This document shows positions 61,901 to 64,000 of a DNA stretch of 64,000 bases, piece after piece (positions within the stretch are counted from its first letter, which is position 1; each line of letters starts with the position of its first letter). The notes under the pieces are model-generated. The model did not search any database. It had not been told where the DNA came from and worked only from the letters and a program-made list of their open reading frames with translations. Position numbers and translations under genes: made by a program. The DNA is from Candidatus Poribacteria bacterium. Lineage in GTDB: Bacteria; Poribacteria; WGA-4E; WGA-3G. The stretch is taken from positions 45,364 to 109,363 of the forward strand of contig JAPPES010000031.1 of NCBI GenBank assembly GCA_028824125.1, written 5' to 3'.

Positions 61901-63047
61901 TTGACACCCCGTTTTCAGCAATGGCGAGTCGGTCATAATTCAGAACTGCTTTCTCATAAAGTTTGCTATTTAAACCGTACACATCAAATGCCACTACTCG
62001 TTTATAACTTTCCAGCGCACCACTTTCGTTCCCAGATTTTTCAAACTTTCGCGCTGATTGCACATTGTTAATGACCGTGGTTGCTGCTTCTTCAAAACGC
62101 CGGATACGTTTTCGCACATCCGATAACAACCCGCCACTGACATCTTTTTCCACCTTATACGCACGAATTACATCAGTATATGCAACAAGAGATTCAAAAT
62201 ATAGTTCTTCCGTTTCCTTACTCTCCGCTTTTGTGAGGTCTAAAGGTTCTTCAATCAATGTAAGTAAGTCTTTTGCCTCTTTAATTAAATCTGAACTTTT
62301 CTGCTCAATTCCAGCATTAATCGTGTTCTGGAATTCGTCAATAATCTCTTTATAAGATGCCTGGGCACCTTCGATTGCATTCAATTTTTCATGACAAAGT
62401 GCTTGATGGAATTTGGCGCTGGTAAGAACAAACTGGCGAATTTCCGGAGCTAGTTCAGGTGTAGTCGGAAATGCCAGCGCTTCGTAAGCTGAAATCGCCT
62501 CAGCGTAGTTTCCTTCTTGTTCATAACAGTTGCCTACTGCTTTTTGTGCATACAAAGCGTAAATCTGATTTTCAGGTTGATGTGTTTCAACGACATTTTC
62601 AAATTGTGCCCGCGCTTCCGGATATTTGCCTTGATAATAAAGACTTTTTGCGAAATTATACCGTGCTTTGTCAGCTAGGTGGGTATTCGGATATTTCTCA
62701 AAAATTATCTGTAGTTTTTCTTCAGCATTTTGAAAGGTTGCTTTTTCAGGTTTTGCTTCCTCTTCACTGTCATCTTCATTTTCACTCGGTGCTGAAACAT
62801 CTAAAAAATTTGTTTCAGCTTCTTTATAAGTTTCAGTAGCGTTAGTAAAGTTCGCAGCCGCTTCAGCGTATATTCTTTCCTGATTTTGAGTATAGACTAA
62901 ATAACCGACTACCCCAACAATCATAATGGCAAGCGTTACACTGATGGTTATGGCATTATCCTTTAGAAAAGTATAACACTGCAGAACCAATTCAATAAAT
63001 TTATCTTCTTGGATTTCTTCTTTATTCAATCGCGTATTTTGTGCCAT
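61890..63047 (-). CDS. YfgM-like membrane-anchored TPR protein
   Basis: A 385-residue protein with an N-terminal cytoplasmic segment, one membrane helix at about 34-53 (ISVTLAIMIVGVVGYLVY) and a long periplasmic TPR-rich helical domain (AEEKLQIIFEKYPNTHLADKA, EARAQFENVVETHQ, YAEAISAYEALAFP, GALESYKRVVAFD). YfgM-like proteins tether chaperones to the Sec translocon. Glu/Lys-rich linkers occur at 85-110. Coupled by overlap to the TolB-like gene downstream. Assignment is by architecture only. Confidence 0.75.
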   Translation of the reverse strand: MAQNTRLNKEEIQEDKFIELVLQCYTFLKDNAITISVTLAIMIVGVVGYLVYTQNQERIYAEAAANFTNATETYKEAETNFLDVSAPSENEDDSEEEAKPEKATFQNAEEKLQIIFEKYPNTHLADKARYNFAKSLYYQGKYPEARAQFENVVETHQPENQIYALYAQKAVGNCYEQEGNYAEAISAYEALAFPTTPELAPEIRQFVLTSAKFHQALCHEKLNAIEGAQASYKEIIDEFQNTINAGIEQKSSDLIKEAKDLLTLIEEPLDLTKAESKETEELYFESLVAYTDVIRAYKVEKDVSGGLLSDVRKRIRRFEEAATTVINNVQSARKFEKSGNESGALESYKRVVAFDVYGLNSKLYEKAVLNYDRLAIAENGVSNEK

Positions 63048-63080
63048 GATTTCCTCGGTGTATTATTCACATTCAATTCA

Positions 63081-63152
63081 AGCGGGTGACGGGAATTGAA
63101 CCCGTGACCCTCAGCTTGGGAAGCTGATGCTCTACCGCTGAGCTACACCCGC
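63081..63152 (-). tRNA. tRNA-Gly (CCC)
   Basis: A full cloverleaf on the minus strand: acceptor GCGGGTG/CACCCGC, D arm GCTC...GAGC, anticodon arm TCAGC-TTCCCAA-GCTGA with anticodon CCC, T arm ACGGG-TTCAATT-CCCGT, discriminator T. CCA is not encoded. Reads GGG. Confidence 0.95.
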
Positions 63153-63234
63153 CCCTTATAGACAATTATACCATATCTAATAGGGGTTGTCAAGATAAAG
63201 ATGCAAAAGGAAACATAAATGGTTTAAGATAACG

Positions 63235-63262
63235 AAAGACGGGCAGTCTGTTACCCGTCTTT
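63235..63262 (-). terminator. Probable intrinsic terminator after the peroxiredoxin gene
   Basis: On the minus strand, AAAGACGGG-TAACAGACTG-CCCGTCTTT; the T tract beyond is weak. It lies between the peroxiredoxin stop and tRNA-Gly. Confidence 0.6.
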
Positions 63263-63289
63263 GCAGTCGTTATGATGTCAAAATGTGGC

Positions 63290-63754
63290 TTACAGTTTGT
63301 CAAGTTCACTTAAAACTTGTTCTGCAGTCAAAGTATTGTCCGGCGGTGCATCTTCGATGTGTTTGAAAGCAATCTTACCGGCTGCGTCAATAATAAAAAC
63401 ACCGCGTGTCGTTATGCCGACTTCTTCAAGTGCCATCCCATACTGTTTTGAAACTTCAAGATTCATATCTGAGAGCAGCGGAAAACCGATACCCCCAAGT
63501 GCTTCACTCCACGCTTTGTGTGCAAATGTGGAGTCGCGATTGATAGCAATCACATCCGCACCTTTTGCACGGATAGCATCTAAGTTTTCATTAAAATCTG
63601 GAACTTGTTCTGAACACACAGGTGAAAAATCAAGCGGGTAAAATAGAATTACCAGTTTTTTCCCTTCAAAATCAGCCAACGCAACATCTGTATCTTCTTG
63701 ATCTGTTGATCCTGATAAACTAAAATCTGGAGCAGCTTTTCCTATTTCTGCCAT
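63290..63754 (-). CDS. 1-Cys peroxiredoxin (AhpC/TSA family)
   Basis: A 154-residue thioredoxin-fold peroxidase that reduces peroxides. The peroxidatic cysteine lies in YPLDFSPVCSEQVPDF (~45, family P-x3-S-x2-C). It has no second cysteine, so it must use an outside thiol (1-Cys type). Conserved R in INRDSTFAHKAW and W nearby are as in the BCP/AhpE group. Acts in the cytosol. A clear SD (AGGAGG) precedes the start. It is a single-gene unit with a hairpin downstream. Confidence 0.92.
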   Translation of the reverse strand: MAEIGKAAPDFSLSGSTDQEDTDVALADFEGKKLVILFYPLDFSPVCSEQVPDFNENLDAIRAKGADVIAINRDSTFAHKAWSEALGGIGFPLLSDMNLEVSKQYGMALEEVGITTRGVFIIDAAGKIAFKHIEDAPPDNTLTAEQVLSELDKL

Positions 63755-64000
63755 TAAAAACCTCCTAAAATAGTTTGTGAAATGCTAAATGATTTACTTT
63801 ATAAATGATACCACATTTCAAAACGAAAACCAAATTAAAATTGGTAGAGGCTCAGAGGCATTCAATTGTCACAAAACATCTTTGTTGGAGTGAATCAACG
63901 CAGCACGCCAAACGGCAAGGGGGGTTTTTTGAATACCACAAAATGGAAAATAGACAAATTGATTGCGTTGGGGTTAGGGTGGAGGAGATGTGTTTACGTT
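63755..64000. other. Window end without recognised gene
   Basis: Upstream region of the peroxiredoxin gene. An open frame from ATG 63945 runs off the edge on the plus strand, but it has no SD and is only 18 codons, so it is not called. No repeats noted. Confidence 0.4.

Noticed and set aside
63945..64000. Start of a gene at the right edge
   Set aside because: Only 18 codons visible without an SD at proper distance.

Overview
This 64 kb window is chromosomal DNA of a low- to mid-GC, Gram-negative-type bacterium. Sec, Tat and lipoprotein export genes, outer-membrane-like proteins and many lipoboxes are present. No phage, CRISPR array or transposase gene was seen. The mix of a PhyH-family dioxygenase, Gfo/Idh/MocA oxidoreductase, sugar-phosphate isomerase TIM barrel, FG-GAP/ASPIC protein, M28 peptidases and very many small intergenic repeats is typical of Candidatus Poribacteria and related marine lineages. 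That placement is an inference from gene content, not a phylogeny.

Layout. 0-5 kb: a truncated nucleotidyltransferase gene, a signal-peptide barrel-like protein, four tandem paralogues of a small two-helix membrane protein, tRNA-Asn and a PhyH dioxygenase. 5-9 kb: a ThDP enzyme with a coupled 44-codon ORF, an orphan MalK-type ATPase and two small membrane-protein genes. 9-17 kb (minus): an operon of TonB-like/VWA protein, M20 amidohydrolase, TPR protein and FG-GAP/ASPIC protein, preceded by a TGS-domain GTPase. 17-27 kb (plus, mostly): an M28-like peptidase, rpsT, rsmB-thiE, a Gfo/Idh/MocA oxidoreductase, tatA-tatC-zinc ribbon protein and a frameshifted cupin. 27-39 kb (plus): a long housekeeping run of pgeF, yggS, proC, yggT, a degenerate IleRS-like gene, lspA, fmt, a PASTA protein, rpe, rsmE and mtaB. 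39-50 kb: four lipoproteins (one EEP hydrolase, three periplasmic-binding proteins, one with a fused tandem duplication) and a large PD40/M28/PDZ protein. 50-64 kb (minus): a sugar isomerase, a redoxin/cytochrome-like protein, the macromolecular-synthesis cluster mutS2-dnaG-(region-2-only sigma)-rpoD, a TolB-like protein, a YfgM-like protein, tRNA-Gly and a peroxiredoxin.

The most unusual items are these. (1) An IleRS-derived protein in the ileS position before lspA that has lost both HIGH and KMSKS. (2) A sigma-factor gene holding only region 2, inserted between dnaG and rpoD by a partial tandem duplication that also left a decayed dnaG tail in front of rpoD. (3) An rpe gene whose only plausible start is ATT. 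(4) Several families of short inverted-repeat elements, some nested and two with target-site duplications, which share hairpins whose stems covary around a conserved loop. (5) A lipoprotein leader shared by unrelated neighbouring proteins.

Starts were chosen by Shine-Dalgarno (SD) spacing and family length. All similarity statements come from reading the sequence by eye; no database search was possible.
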